Shown piece by piece: positions 1 through 8,570 of a stretch of DNA of 33,055 nt (its first letter is position 1; each line of letters begins with the position of its first letter). This DNA comes from Myxococcales bacterium (lineage in GTDB: Bacteria > Myxococcota_A > Bradymonadia > UBA7976 > UBA1532). The stretch lies in assembly GCA_020633465.1 (NCBI GenBank), contig JACKDN010000053.1, forward strand, positions 1 through 33,055. The letters run 5' to 3'. Under the pieces are notes generated by a model. It did not search any database. It was not told the DNA's origin and saw only the letters and a list, made by a program, of their open reading frames with translations. The position numbers and the translations under genes are program-made.

Positions 1-182
1 GCGTCGATGGCTGAAGGTGCCGCGTCGCGCGGGGCGCCGACGTCGAAGACGACGAAGGGGGGCGGGCGCGCGGTGACGTCGGCCGCGAGCGCGGCGTCGT
101 CGGGGTCACTCGCCCGGTCGAGGGTGCCCTCGCAGGCGATCAGGAGGCCGAGCAGGCAGCAGAGCGGGAGCGCGGTACGCAT
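1..182 (-). CDS. Partial lipoprotein, N-terminus only
   Basis: The ATG at 182 opens a minus-strand frame that stays open to the left edge, giving about 60 residues. The N-terminus is a clear lipoprotein signal: Arg at residue 2, a Leu/Cys-rich hydrophobic stretch, and a lipobox L-I-A-C near residue 17. An Asp/Ala-rich linker follows, as is common in lipoproteins of this window. The rest of the protein lies outside the window, so function cannot be judged. It diverges from the gene at 271, and the 88 bp between them must hold both promoters. Confidence 0.6.
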   Translation of the reverse strand, partial: MRTALPLCCLLGLLIACEGTLDRASDPDDAALAADVTARPPPFVVFDVGAPRDAAPSAID

Positions 183-258
183 CGCGCGAGTGTAGCGCAG
201 CGGCGCGTCGTCGTGGCGCGTCTCGGCGGGCCTCGATAGGGTGACGCCCATCGTCTAC

Positions 259-263
259 GGAGG
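259..263 (+). promoter_or_regulatory. Shine-Dalgarno site fixing the start at 271
   Basis: GGAGG lies 7 nt before the ATG at 271. It favours this ATG, which begins directly with a signal peptide, over the upstream in-frame GTG at 241, which would put extra non-hydrophobic residues in front of it. Confidence 0.6.
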
Positions 264-270
264 TCGTCCC

Positions 271-1095
271 ATGGTTCGCTCGGCGTTGCTCGTCCTCGTG
301 GCCACCTTCACGCTGCCGCGGGCGGCCGACGCGTGCTCGTGCGCCGTCCCGGAGTATTGGGGGTTCTACGCGGAAGGCGAGACGACGCTGCCGGCCAACG
401 GGCGCGGGCTGCTGTGGGCGCCCCAGTTGCGGGCCGAGCCGAAGCCGGAGGACTTCGAGATCCGCCTGCTGCTGGTGCGTGACGAGCAGCCGCTGCCGGT
501 GAAGCTCGAGAAGCTCGCCAGCGGTGCCTACCTGGTGCATTCGACGACACCGCTACAGCCTGGGGCGCGCTACGCCTTTCGCACCCGCGCGTTCAACCGC
601 CACCGATTCCAGGACGACTCCCGGTTCGACGACGATCGGTCCGCGTGGCAGGTGGTGACCGTGACGGTGTCGGCCGAGCCGCTGAAGCTGCCCGGCGACC
701 TGACACTGAAGGCCAGCCCCATCGAGCAGGGCGCCGTGTCGGTCCCCGACGGGGCCTCGTGCTCGCGGTCGATGCAGGCCCGCAAGGCCGCGTTCGCCGT
801 CGAGCTGCCGGCCGAGGTCGCGCCCTTCGCCGAGCACCTGCACTTCACCACCGTGGCGGAGGGCCGCCCGGCGCCGCGTCACCGAGGCAGCGTTTGCGGT
901 TTCGTCCCGCCCGGCCGCACCTGGGAGGACACCGGGCACGACCTGCTGTACCGCGGCTGCAGCCTCTTCGGTGGGGGCGTCGCCACGCCGCCGAAGCAGA
1001 CCGTGCACGTCGAGGTCGCGTTTCCGGGGGGCGGGCAGACCGTGAAGACGAAGCCGATCACGATCGAGTACGGGGCCTGCGCGAAGGGCGAGTAG
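271..1095 (+). CDS. Secreted protein of unknown function
   Basis: This encodes a 274-aa protein with an N-terminal signal peptide (hydrophobic residues about 5-20, cleavage near A-D-A). The mature protein starts with a Cys-Ser-Cys motif. Residues about 30-130 look like a beta-rich, Ig-like or fibronectin-like module, with a 'TTLPANGRGLLWAP' strand and a late 'L.PGARYAFRT' strand. The second half has four more Cys residues, so disulphides are likely in the envelope. I do not recognise a characterised family. Secreted proteins with an ACSC start and a 'LPANG' strand occur in myxobacteria, but that is recollection rather than proof. It is convergent with the gene ending at 1177, and the 81 bp between them shows no clear hairpin terminator. 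Confidence 0.75.
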   Translation: MVRSALLVLVATFTLPRAADACSCAVPEYWGFYAEGETTLPANGRGLLWAPQLRAEPKPEDFEIRLLLVRDEQPLPVKLEKLASGAYLVHSTTPLQPGARYAFRTRAFNRHRFQDDSRFDDDRSAWQVVTVTVSAEPLKLPGDLTLKASPIEQGAVSVPDGASCSRSMQARKAAFAVELPAEVAPFAEHLHFTTVAEGRPAPRHRGSVCGFVPPGRTWEDTGHDLLYRGCSLFGGGVATPPKQTVHVEVAFPGGGQTVKTKPITIEYGACAKGE

Positions 1096-1176
1096 GGCGC
1101 CGACGCAGGGCCCGCTCGGGGGTCGTGCCTGGCCGGGTCGACGACGACCACGACCAGGACGAGGAAGGGCGGGCGG

Positions 1177-4011
1177 CTACTCGACCGCCGTGCCGTCGAA
1201 GTAGGGCTGCGCCTCGGCGACGGCCATGCGGCCCACGACGTCGCCGATGCGGCGGCCGTCGTAGTCGTCGGCGAAGACGTGGATGCCGCCCCAGCGCCGC
1301 GACTGCCCGGCTTGATCGGACGCGTCGAAGTAGGTGGCCCACTGCAGCCGCACGTCGACCGATGGCCCCCGCTCGAAGAACAGGTAGTCGTCCCGCCGCG
1401 CGACGAACTCGCCGAGGCCGCCGGGGAAGTAGGCGCTGCCGGTGATCTCGGTCAGCGCCTGCGCGGCCGCCCGGCTGAAGGTGCTGTGGCCCGACACGTA
1501 GCCGGGGAAGGCCGGCGTCACGAAGTTGCGGCGCTGGTAGGGCAGCCACTCGACGCCGCGCAGCCAGGCGATGCCGCCGACGGCGCCGTCGCGGTCGCCG
1601 GGCTCACCCCGCCAGCCCTTGATGGCCACCTCGCCGACGTAGCGCGCCAGGTGCGCGTGGCGCTCGCCGGGCGCCGACGACTCGGCGGTGATGACCTCGG
1701 TCAGCCCCTCGACCAGCGGGATGCCGTCCGGGTGGTAGGCCGGCCCGTCGGGATCGGTGCGCTGGCCCAGGCTGGCCATGTACCGCAGCAGCGTGATCGG
1801 GCGCGCCGACTCGTGCACGCGCTTCTGCTCCCAGGCCGCGATGGCCGCGTCGTGCACCGCGCCGTTCACCACCAGGTACATCCGCACGTCCCAGGCCAGC
1901 GGGTCGAGCGGCTCGCCCTGGCCCTGCCAGCGCGCCTCGAAGTCGGGGTGCTCGGTGACCGTGTTCGCCAGCGTGTTCCAGTGGCCCGGCGGCGTCTCGG
2001 AGGACGGCCCGTCGGCCCAGAACTCGGCCAGCACCCGCCCCAGGTCGCCGCGCGGCACGATGTTGGGCGCGTAGGGCTGCCCGGTGACGGGGTTCGTCGC
2101 GTGCCCCTCGCCGTCGTCGGCGCCCAGGCTGTTGTTGCCCAGCCCGCCGGGCGAGATGTCGACCGTCACGCCGTCGGTGTGGTCGAGCTCGGCGGTCCGC
2201 TGGGCCACCTCGATGGCCTGCATCGCCAGCTCGTCGCCGAACTCGGGCACCGCGTAGTCGGGGAAGTAGGGCACGCCGTCGGCGGTGCGCTTCAGCGCGA
2301 AGGGCGTCACGCCGCCCCAGTGCGAGCCGATGTAGGGCTGCACGCCGGCGTCCTGCGGGATGCCGTTCTGCGTCACCGCCTCGGCCAGGATCAGCGGCTG
2401 CCAGCGCGCCGGCTCGGCGACGACGACCACCGGCGAGTCGACGGTCATCGGCGCGTTGTGCGCCGAATAGCCGTTGGGATCCATGTAGTTGCCGGCCTCG
2501 TTGGCCCCGTCGTCGGCGTAGCGGGCGATGACCGCCGCGGCGACGCGGTTGCCCAGCGCGCGCGGCGAGTCGCCCTCGACGCTGGCGTCGTCGAGGTCGT
2601 AGCCCAGGCTGCTCATGAAGGCGTCGAAGCAGGTGGACGACACAGGCCCGCCGACCGCCGTGTCGTAGCGGTGGTGCAGCACGCGGAAGGCCGCGTAGCT
2701 GATGGCCTCGTCGCGCGCCGCGCCGACGTCCTGCGCGGCCAGCTTCTCGCGCACCAGGTAGCCGTCGGCCGTGGCGTCGAAGGCGGCCCACGCGTCGTAC
2801 ATGGCCACCGACACGTGGAACAGGTTGCGCGCGTGCACGCCGGGCCGCGGGATGTCGCGGCGGATGGCGTTCAGCAGCTGCTCGTTCCAGCGGCGCGCCA
2901 TCGAGCCGTGCGGGGTGGGATCGATCGCGTCCGCCGGGCACATCGCCGGCGCGTCGGGGTCGGGGCCGGGCACCTCGAGGGTGGGCGCCGCCGGTCCGCC
3001 GCGCAGCACCACGCCGCCGTCCAGCCCCGGGCCGAGGACGTTGCCGCCCACCGCCCACACGCCGCCGTCGGGATCGACCCACGCCGCGTGCAGCGACTCG
3101 GCGGTCAGCTCGACGTTCGTGGTCACCCGCTGCCAGTCACCGCCCCGCCCGGCGTAGACGTGGCCGCGCGCCCCCACGGCGATGGCGCCGCCATCGGGCG
3201 TCGCGCAGACGCCCTGCAGCAGCTGCGCGCCGTTCGGCGTGCGCAGGCCGAGCCCGCTGGCGTCGCCCTCGAGCAGCACGCCGCCGCCGGCCCCGCCGAC
3301 GATGAACACGCGCCCCGCGTCGCCGTGCACGGTGAACAGCCGCGCGTCGGTGCCCGACGGCACCCGCCGCAGCGACGCCCCGTCCCAGTGCAGCACCAGG
3401 CCGTGCGAGCCCACGAACCACACGTCGTCGGCCGCGCTGCCCCACACCTTGTACAGCGCGGGCAGATCCTTGTTGTCGTCCAGCGGCACGTCCGCCGGCA
3501 GCGGCACCTCGGTCCACGCGCTGCCGTCGTAGCGCCAGATGAAGCCGTTGCGCCCGGCGCTGCTGCCGACCGCCCACAGGTCGTCCGCCGCCTCGCCCCA
3601 CACGCCGTAGACGATCTGCTTGCCCAGCGCCGGCGTCTCGAGCCGCGTCACCGCCTCGCCGTCGACGCGCAGCACCATGCCGTCGCTGCCCGCCATGAAC
3701 ACCGGCCCGCCGGCCAGCGCGTGCACCCACCACAGGTCGCCGCGCACGCCGGTCGGCACGCGCTTCCACGCGCCGCCGTCGAAGTGGGCCACCACCGGGC
3801 CGAGGCCGTCGTCGGCCCCGACGACCCACACATCGTCGGCCGCGGTGCCGTGCACGCTCAGCAGCGCGGCGTTCAGGCCCTGGGCCGCGGCCGACCAGGT
3901 GGTGGGCGCGTCGACGCCCGCGTCGGCGGTGCCTTCGCTGCCCCCGTCGTCGTCACAGGCGACCAGCGCCAGGGCCATCAGCCATACCCATCTCGTCGAT
4001 CTGCTTCTCAT
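1177..4011 (-). CDS. Vanadium haloperoxidase/PAP2-superfamily lipoprotein with N-terminal propeller-like repeats
   Basis: This encodes a 944-aa lipoprotein with signal peptide and lipobox L-V-A-C near residue 19, then an acidic linker. Residues about 45-350 hold repeated 'VWG.AADD.W.VG' blades like those of myxobacterial beta-propeller surface proteins. From about residue 370 on it is vanadium-dependent haloperoxidase-like (DUF6851/PAP2 superfamily). All three vanadate-site motifs are visible: K-x6-R-P near residue 732 (KRVHESARP), S-G-H near 838 (GYVSGHSTF) and S-R-x3-G-x-H near 900 (SRRWGGIH). The site therefore looks intact. In the family this site supports halide oxidation or phosphate-ester hydrolysis, and sequence alone does not say which. 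The protein is predicted to be lipid-anchored in the envelope. It appears monocistronic. Confidence 0.85.
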   Translation of the reverse strand: MRSRSTRWVWLMALALVACDDDGGSEGTADAGVDAPTTWSAAAQGLNAALLSVHGTAADDVWVVGADDGLGPVVAHFDGGAWKRVPTGVRGDLWWVHALAGGPVFMAGSDGMVLRVDGEAVTRLETPALGKQIVYGVWGEAADDLWAVGSSAGRNGFIWRYDGSAWTEVPLPADVPLDDNKDLPALYKVWGSAADDVWFVGSHGLVLHWDGASLRRVPSGTDARLFTVHGDAGRVFIVGGAGGGVLLEGDASGLGLRTPNGAQLLQGVCATPDGGAIAVGARGHVYAGRGGDWQRVTTNVELTAESLHAAWVDPDGGVWAVGGNVLGPGLDGGVVLRGGPAAPTLEVPGPDPDAPAMCPADAIDPTPHGSMARRWNEQLLNAIRRDIPRPGVHARNLFHVSVAMYDAWAAFDATADGYLVREKLAAQDVGAARDEAISYAAFRVLHHRYDTAVGGPVSSTCFDAFMSSLGYDLDDASVEGDSPRALGNRVAAAVIARYADDGANEAGNYMDPNGYSAHNAPMTVDSPVVVVAEPARWQPLILAEAVTQNGIPQDAGVQPYIGSHWGGVTPFALKRTADGVPYFPDYAVPEFGDELAMQAIEVAQRTAELDHTDGVTVDISPGGLGNNSLGADDGEGHATNPVTGQPYAPNIVPRGDLGRVLAEFWADGPSSETPPGHWNTLANTVTEHPDFEARWQGQGEPLDPLAWDVRMYLVVNGAVHDAAIAAWEQKRVHESARPITLLRYMASLGQRTDPDGPAYHPDGIPLVEGLTEVITAESSAPGERHAHLARYVGEVAIKGWRGEPGDRDGAVGGIAWLRGVEWLPYQRRNFVTPAFPGYVSGHSTFSRAAAQALTEITGSAYFPGGLGEFVARRDDYLFFERGPSVDVRLQWATYFDASDQAGQSRRWGGIHVFADDYDGRRIGDVVGRMAVAEAQPYFDGTAVE

Positions 4012-4021
4012 CGAGGGCTCC

Positions 4022-4042
4022 CGAGGTGCGAGGTGCGAGGTC
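4022..4042. repeat. Three tandem 7-bp repeats
   Basis: The unit CGAGGTG occurs three times in a row, the third ending in C. It lies just upstream of the haloperoxidase-like lipoprotein gene. A second heptamer array with a different unit sits at 31349-31376. Confidence 0.6.
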
Positions 4043-4161
4043 CGCGGTCGTGATAGGCCGTCGAGCGCGCCTTGGCCGCGCCGCCGGACCGTTGAGGGAC
4101 GACCCGGTGGGCGGGGAGGTCGCGCGCCCGCGCGCGATGTCCCGGATCACCGAGGCCGGCC

Positions 4162-5835
4162 TCAGGGTAGCAGCGCGCCGACCTCTGCCAGGTAGGGATC
4201 GCCCGGGGCCAACAGCTCTGCCTGTTCGAGATGCCATCGCGCCAGCGGCGTCGCGGCCCGCGCGCGCGCCAGGTGGGCGGCGGTCTGGGCGTGCAAGAAG
4301 GCGCGGGCGCGCCGGGCGTCGGCGTCCGCGGGCGGCCCGAGCGCGGTGAAGGCGGCCTGCACCTGCTCCATGGGCGCCGTCGCCCCGACCGCCATCGTCA
4401 GGCCCACCGGACGCAGCCGCGCCGCCAGCGGCCCCAGACGCCCCAGCTCGACCCCGGGCTCGTACCGCGCCTCGGGCCCGGCGAAGCCCTCGGCCAGGCC
4501 CGCGGCCCGATCGGGTCGCTGGCGCGCCAGCCGCGCGGCGAACCAGGGGGTGTCCATCTGGCCGCGAAACACGATCGCGACGTCCGGCCGCAGGCCCTCG
4601 ACCGCCCGCAGGCTCCAGCCGAGGAAGCTGGTGGCGTAGTCGCTGGTCAGCAGCACGCCGTCGGGCGGCACCTCGGCGAGCACCGCCCGGGCGAAGCGCT
4701 CGCCGGTGCGGCTGTGCAGCCGGGCGCCGGCGTCGAAGCGCGGGGCGGCGGCGAGCACCAGCAGCGGCAGCGCCCACCGCGCGGGGCCCAGGTGGGCGGC
4801 GGCCAGGGTGACGAGGCCGGCGCCGAGGCTCAGCGCGCCCACGAGGTAGCCGCCGAGGTCCGGGTTGGCGGTGTCGAGGGGGTAGATGACGCGGCTGAGG
4901 AAGGGCAGCGCCATCACCAGCAGCGCGGCCGCCGCGGTCCAGGCGCGCGTCCGGACCCAGGCCGGCGCCGCGGCCAGCACCAGCCCCAGCCCCAGCAGCG
5001 CCGCGAGCGGCCCCACCTGATCGATGCCCCACGCGGCCAGCGTCGCCACGTTGTCGAGCAGGTCGACGGCGTCGGCGTCCGGCGTGAGGGTGCGGCGCCA
5101 CGCCGCGCCGCTGATGGTCGACCAGAGATCGGCGGCGCTGCGCGGCGCGCCCCAGCCGATCTCGCCGCCGGCGCCGGCGCGCAGGGGCAGGTACGCGTAG
5201 GCGCAAAGCCCCAGCAGGCCCGCCGCGGCCGCCGCGCCCACCGCGCGCGGGCGGCGCTCGCCCACCGCCATCGCCCACAGCGCGAGCGGGATGACCAGCG
5301 CGCCCAGATAGCTGTGGTTGGCGCCGGCCAGCCCGAAGGTGAGCGCCAGCGCGGGCAGGGCGCGCGCGTCGTCCCCGCGCGCCACGCGCCGGCAGCCCTC
5401 GATCAGCGCCACCGTGAACAGCAGCTGCAGCGCGTAGACCTCGGCCCGCGCCGCCTGCAGCCAGACCGCGGGCATCACCGCCGGCAGCAGCGCCGCACCG
5501 GCGGTCGGCAGGCGGCCCGCGGCGGGGGCGACGCGGCGCAGCAGCCGGTACAGGCCGGCCAGCGCGGCGGCGACGCACAGGGCGCTGGTCAGGTTGGCGC
5601 GGAAGGCGCCGTCGCCCAGGGGCAGGAGCTGCGCGGCGCGCGTCACCACCGCGTGCACCGGGTGGCCCGGCGGGTGCGACAGCGTCAGCCGCCAGCCCGC
5701 CGCCGCGAACTCGGCCGAGTCGTACCACTGGGGGCCAGCGAGGCAGGTCCAGGCGAGGAAGCCGCCGGCGAGGGCGAAGACGGCCGCGGTGGGGCCCGCG
5801 CCTTCGGCCCGCAGGGCGTCGTCCGGCGCGCTCAT
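4162..5835 (-). CDS. DUF2723-family multi-pass membrane protein (glycosyltransferase-like)
   Basis: This encodes a 557-aa integral membrane protein. Residues 37-60 carry the DUF2723 (TMEM260-like) signature: W-Y-D-S-A-E-F, with Asp39 and Glu42, followed by L-S-H-P-P-G-H-P. Many hydrophobic segments follow (for example about 80-97, 110-128 and 150-175). The C-terminal third is soluble and ends in a TPR-like helical stretch. The family is related to GT-C protein O-mannosyltransferases, with the acidic pair near the first periplasmic loop expected to be catalytic; the acceptor is unknown. Start: the ATG overlaps the previous stop as ATGA, which indicates translational coupling and rules out the much longer upstream extension in this frame. 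It is the last gene of the PilZ operon, so a role in envelope glycosylation tied to surface behaviour is an inference. Confidence 0.8.
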   Translation of the reverse strand: MSAPDDALRAEGAGPTAAVFALAGGFLAWTCLAGPQWYDSAEFAAAGWRLTLSHPPGHPVHAVVTRAAQLLPLGDGAFRANLTSALCVAAALAGLYRLLRRVAPAAGRLPTAGAALLPAVMPAVWLQAARAEVYALQLLFTVALIEGCRRVARGDDARALPALALTFGLAGANHSYLGALVIPLALWAMAVGERRPRAVGAAAAAGLLGLCAYAYLPLRAGAGGEIGWGAPRSAADLWSTISGAAWRRTLTPDADAVDLLDNVATLAAWGIDQVGPLAALLGLGLVLAAAPAWVRTRAWTAAAALLVMALPFLSRVIYPLDTANPDLGGYLVGALSLGAGLVTLAAAHLGPARWALPLLVLAAAPRFDAGARLHSRTGERFARAVLAEVPPDGVLLTSDYATSFLGWSLRAVEGLRPDVAIVFRGQMDTPWFAARLARQRPDRAAGLAEGFAGPEARYEPGVELGRLGPLAARLRPVGLTMAVGATAPMEQVQAAFTALGPPADADARRARAFLHAQTAAHLARARAATPLARWHLEQAELLAPGDPYLAEVGALLP

Positions 5836-6707
5836 CGGCACACGCCGAGCCACCCGGGCGGCTGGCCGGCGCCGCCGTGCACCGTCTGGTCGCAGGCCTG
5901 CTCGGCGGGGCAGGGGCGATCGTCGGCGCACAGCTGCAGGCAGATCGAGCGCATGTTCAGGCCGAAGGGCACGCAGGCGTGGCCGAGGGGGCAGTCGTGG
6001 CCGCCGTCCTCGCGCACCGTGCAGGGGCCGCCCGGCAACAGCGTGGCGTTGCCCGGGCGGCACAGGCCGGCGACGGCGCGGGCGCCCTCGGCGTCGACGC
6101 CGCCGCGGGGCGAGACCACGCACACCTGGTCGGGCCCGCAGTCGCCGCGATCGTCGAGCGGGTTGCACTCGCCGAGGCACACGCCCAGGCCCGCGGGCTC
6201 GGCGTCGATGTCGGTGACGCACACCGAGCCGCCGGTGCACAGCGCCACCTCGAAGGGGTCGCAGACGCCGACGCAGGTGGTCGGCAGGCCGGGCGCGGCG
6301 TTCAGGCACAGGTGGGCCGCGGTGCAGTCGCCGTAGTAGGCGGCGGCGTTGGCCGAGGGGGTGCACACCTGGCCGTTGGTCTTGTTGCCGTCGCGGCCGG
6401 CGGTGCAGGCGCCGACGATGCCGGTGGCCGGATCGTAGGTGTCGACGGCGCACACCTCGTCGGCGCCGCAGCCGCGCTGGGTGTAGACGTCGCAGCGGCC
6501 CGGGGGCAGGGGGGCGGCGTCCCGGGGTTGGGCGTCCTGCGAGGCGTCGGGGGGCGCCGCGTCCGCCGGGCCGGCCTCGGCGTCGCCCGCGTCGGGGCCG
6601 ATGATGTCCCGAAGCTCGATGGGGCGGGGGGCCTCGAGATCCAGGCCCAGGCTGCACGCCGGCGGGGCGAGCGCCAGCAGCAGCAGCAGGCGGGCGGCGC
6701 GCAGCAA
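5832..6707 (-). CDS. Cys-rich lipoprotein
   Basis: This encodes about 291 aa. A hydrophobic Leu-rich signal ends in a lipobox (A-P-P-A-C), then comes an Asp/Ala/Pro-rich linker to about residue 75, then a Cys-rich domain with about 20 Cys in C-x(n)-C pairs, such as 'GCGADEVCAVD', 'DCGPDQVCVV' and 'PCPAEQACD'. This pattern is widespread in myxobacterial surface lipoproteins of unknown role. The start is uncertain. The preceding gene stops at 6713, and the only sensible in-frame starts are TTG at 6707, chosen because it gives a compact signal peptide, or CTG at 6716, overlapping that stop. No good Shine-Dalgarno site is visible, so coupling is likely. The stop overlaps the DUF2723 start. Confidence 0.75.
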   Translation of the reverse strand: MLRAARLLLLLALAPPACSLGLDLEAPRPIELRDIIGPDAGDAEAGPADAAPPDASQDAQPRDAAPLPPGRCDVYTQRGCGADEVCAVDTYDPATGIVGACTAGRDGNKTNGQVCTPSANAAAYYGDCTAAHLCLNAAPGLPTTCVGVCDPFEVALCTGGSVCVTDIDAEPAGLGVCLGECNPLDDRGDCGPDQVCVVSPRGGVDAEGARAVAGLCRPGNATLLPGGPCTVREDGGHDCPLGHACVPFGLNMRSICLQLCADDRPCPAEQACDQTVHGGAGQPPGWLGVCR

Positions 6708-6712
6708 GGGGC

Positions 6713-7237
6713 TCAGGGCCCCGCGTCGGCGGCGGGCGGGGCGGGCTCGGGGCGCGCGTCGGCGGGATCCAGCCCGCGCAGCACGGCCAGCCCCGACGTG
6801 GCGGCCGCGCCGACCACCAGCAGCCAGGCGAGGAAGATCGCGTCGCGCAGGCGGCGGCCGGGGCCGCTGGCGAAGGGCAGGCGCCCGGTGACGCGGGCGA
6901 AGCCGGCCAGCCCCAACAGGACGAGGCCGCCGAAGAGGCCGGGCATCCAGGGGCCGTTGAGCCAGCCGGCCAGGAACACCGCCGAGCCGATGGCGGCCAC
7001 GGGCCACACGCGCATCAGGGGGCGGACGGCGCGCCGGACGTGCACGTCGACCCGCTCGTCGCCCACCTTCAGATCGCGCAGGCGCAGGATGGTGTCTTCG
7101 GGCTGGCCGGGCGGCACCTGCACCGCCAGCGTCATCGTCGATCCCGCGCGGCGCACGCGCACGGTGAACTCGCCGCCGGCGGCGTTCTGCTCGGGCGTCA
7201 GCGTCAGCCACGCCTCGTGGATGGGCAGGTCGTTCAT
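6713..7237 (-). CDS. Membrane protein with DnaJ C-terminal-like domain
   Basis: This encodes 174 aa. Residues 5-65 resemble one lobe of the DnaJ/Hsp40 C-terminal substrate-binding domain: 'LTLTPEQNAAGGEFTVRVRR', then 'VQVPPGQPEDTILRLRDLKVGDERVDVHV', matching the family's G-x-P-x(n)-L-R-L and G-D-h-x-V pattern. No J domain (HPD) and no zinc fingers are present. About three transmembrane segments follow (roughly 75-95, 98-115 and 130-150), then a Pro/Ala tail. The predicted topology is a cytoplasmic chaperone-like lobe tethered to the inner membrane. The ATG overlaps the PilZ stop by one base (TGATG), so co-translation is likely. The DnaJ-like call is from motif shape only. Confidence 0.7.
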   Translation of the reverse strand: MNDLPIHEAWLTLTPEQNAAGGEFTVRVRRAGSTMTLAVQVPPGQPEDTILRLRDLKVGDERVDVHVRRAVRPLMRVWPVAAIGSAVFLAGWLNGPWMPGLFGGLVLLGLAGFARVTGRLPFASGPGRRLRDAIFLAWLLVVGAAATSGLAVLRGLDPADARPEPAPPAADAGP

Positions 7238-8034
7238 CAGTCCACGAAGAAGATCGGCTCGCGCAGATCCATGAAGCCGTCGATGGCCTGCGCGTCGGCG
7301 GGCGGCAGATCGACGAACTGTAGGCCCATGCCGGGCCAGATGTCGGGCTCGTCTGGCTGCACCTCGCGCACCCAGCGCACGACGGCGCGAGCCTCGATGG
7401 TGCGGCCGCCGGGCAGCGAGAAGCGGACGTCGACGGCCTCGCCGACCGGCCGCAGGTCGAAGGTGCTGACGAAGAGGCCGCCGCTGCTGAGGTTGCGGGC
7501 GAAGCCGCTGAAGAAGTTGTCGGCGCTGGTGAGCGTGATCGCCACGTCCAGGCGCGCCCGGTGCTCGGCGCGGCGCTCCGAGCCGGCCGCGGTGGGCGGC
7601 GGCGTGGGCTCGGCGGGGGGCAGGCGGCTGGCCGCCTCGGCCAGCTCGGCGGCGCGGGCGCTGCAGGCGTCGAGACGCTCGTGCGCTTCGGTCAACGCCG
7701 CCTCGAGGTAGCGGATGGCCCGCTCGCGCGCGTCGACGGCGTCCTCGCGGTCGGCCAGCGCCCGGCGGCGCGCCTCGAGCGCCCGCACACGGTCGCCCAC
7801 GCCGGGCAGCGGCCCCACGCGCGGCAGGTCCAACAGCAGCGCGTCGGCGCCGGGCACCCGCGCCTTGCGCAGGGCCGTCGCCTTGCGGTGCAGCACCCGG
7901 CAGCGCCCCTCGATGCCCAGGACGTCGGCCTCGAGATCGCGCTCGCGCGCCCGCGCCACGACCTCGCGCCGCGCCACCGTCGCCTCGCGCCGCTCGAGCC
8001 CGGCCATGTCCTCGTCGTCGTCGCGCGTGCTCAC
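7237..8034 (-). CDS. PilZ-domain protein with N-terminal coiled coil
   Basis: This encodes 265 aa starting at GTG, with a GAGGAG site about 8 nt upstream. Residues 10-140 are Arg/Glu/Ala-rich and strongly helical, probably coiled coil. A Pro-rich linker leads to a PilZ domain at about 152-260. It contains R-R-A-E-H-R (the RxxxR c-di-GMP motif) and N-L-S-S-G-G-L-F (the D/N-x-S-x-x-G motif), then 'GMGLQFVDL'. This resembles the paralogous PilZ subfamily of Myxococcus (TIGR02266 type). Both ligand motifs are present, so c-di-GMP binding is plausible. As first gene of a coupled four-gene operon it may control the membrane and envelope proteins encoded downstream; that is an inference. Confidence 0.85.
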   Translation of the reverse strand: MSTRDDDEDMAGLERREATVARREVVARARERDLEADVLGIEGRCRVLHRKATALRKARVPGADALLLDLPRVGPLPGVGDRVRALEARRRALADREDAVDARERAIRYLEAALTEAHERLDACSARAAELAEAASRLPPAEPTPPPTAAGSERRAEHRARLDVAITLTSADNFFSGFARNLSSGGLFVSTFDLRPVGEAVDVRFSLPGGRTIEARAVVRWVREVQPDEPDIWPGMGLQFVDLPPADAQAIDGFMDLREPIFFVD

Positions 8035-8090
8035 CGCCGTGCTCCTCGCCGTGCATCCCGCGCGCGCCGACTGCGCGCCCCGGGCGAGGC

Positions 8091-8570
8091 ATGATAGAAC
8101 ACCTGCCCGGACCCTTCACGGTCGACGAGGCGTTGATGGGCGCTTGGTTGAAGGCGGCGCACGTCGTCGGGGTGGTGATGTGGGCAGGCGGCCTGCTCGC
8201 CCTGACCCGATTGTTGTGGGCCCACGCGCGGCGCCCGACCGCGCCGGAGGCCAGCGCGCGGCTGATCGCGGTCGAGCGCGCGCTGTACCGTGGCCTGTGC
8301 GCGCCGGGGTTGTTCGTCGCGCTGTTCACCGGGGTGTTCATGCTGCACCAGGCCCAGCCGCTGCTGACGCAGCCCTTCATGCACGCGAAGCTGGCGCTGG
8401 TGGCGCTGCTGTTCGTGGTCGACCACCTGGCGATGCGGGGCATCGGGCGGCTGGCGAAGGGCGTCGGCACGGTGGGCGGCGGGCGGTACGCCGCGGCCCA
8501 CGGGGTGGCGGCGGCGGTGGTGGTGGGCGCGGCGGTGCTGGTGCTGGTGCGGCCCTGGAGCGGCGCGTGA
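8091..8570 (+). CDS. hemJ: HemJ-like membrane protein (UPF0093/CopD-like)
   Basis: This encodes 159 aa with four hydrophobic segments. It matches HemJ, the oxygen-independent-type protoporphyrinogen IX oxidase of many Gram-negatives: 'WLKAAHVVGVVMWAGGL' carries the conserved His in helix 1, 'LYRGLCAPGLFVALFTG' is the second conserved block, and 'HAKLALVALLFVVDH' carries the conserved Lys. Start: ATG 8091 has a GAGG a few nt upstream. The internal ATG at 8136, also preceded by GAGG, would give an N-terminus closer to typical HemJ and may be the true start. It is divergent from the PilZ operon across 56 bp and overlaps the next gene as GTGA. CopD-like proteins share this fold, so the exact reaction is not certain. 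Confidence 0.65.
   Translation: MIEHLPGPFTVDEALMGAWLKAAHVVGVVMWAGGLLALTRLLWAHARRPTAPEASARLIAVERALYRGLCAPGLFVALFTGVFMLHQAQPLLTQPFMHAKLALVALLFVVDHLAMRGIGRLAKGVGTVGGGRYAAAHGVAAAVVVGAAVLVLVRPWSGA

Noticed and set aside
1279..4053. 924-aa plus-strand frame antisense to the haloperoxidase-like gene
   Set aside because: Low-complexity Arg/His/Val/Gly protein without domains; the minus-strand frame has a signal peptide and three catalytic motifs. An effect of GC-rich codon bias.
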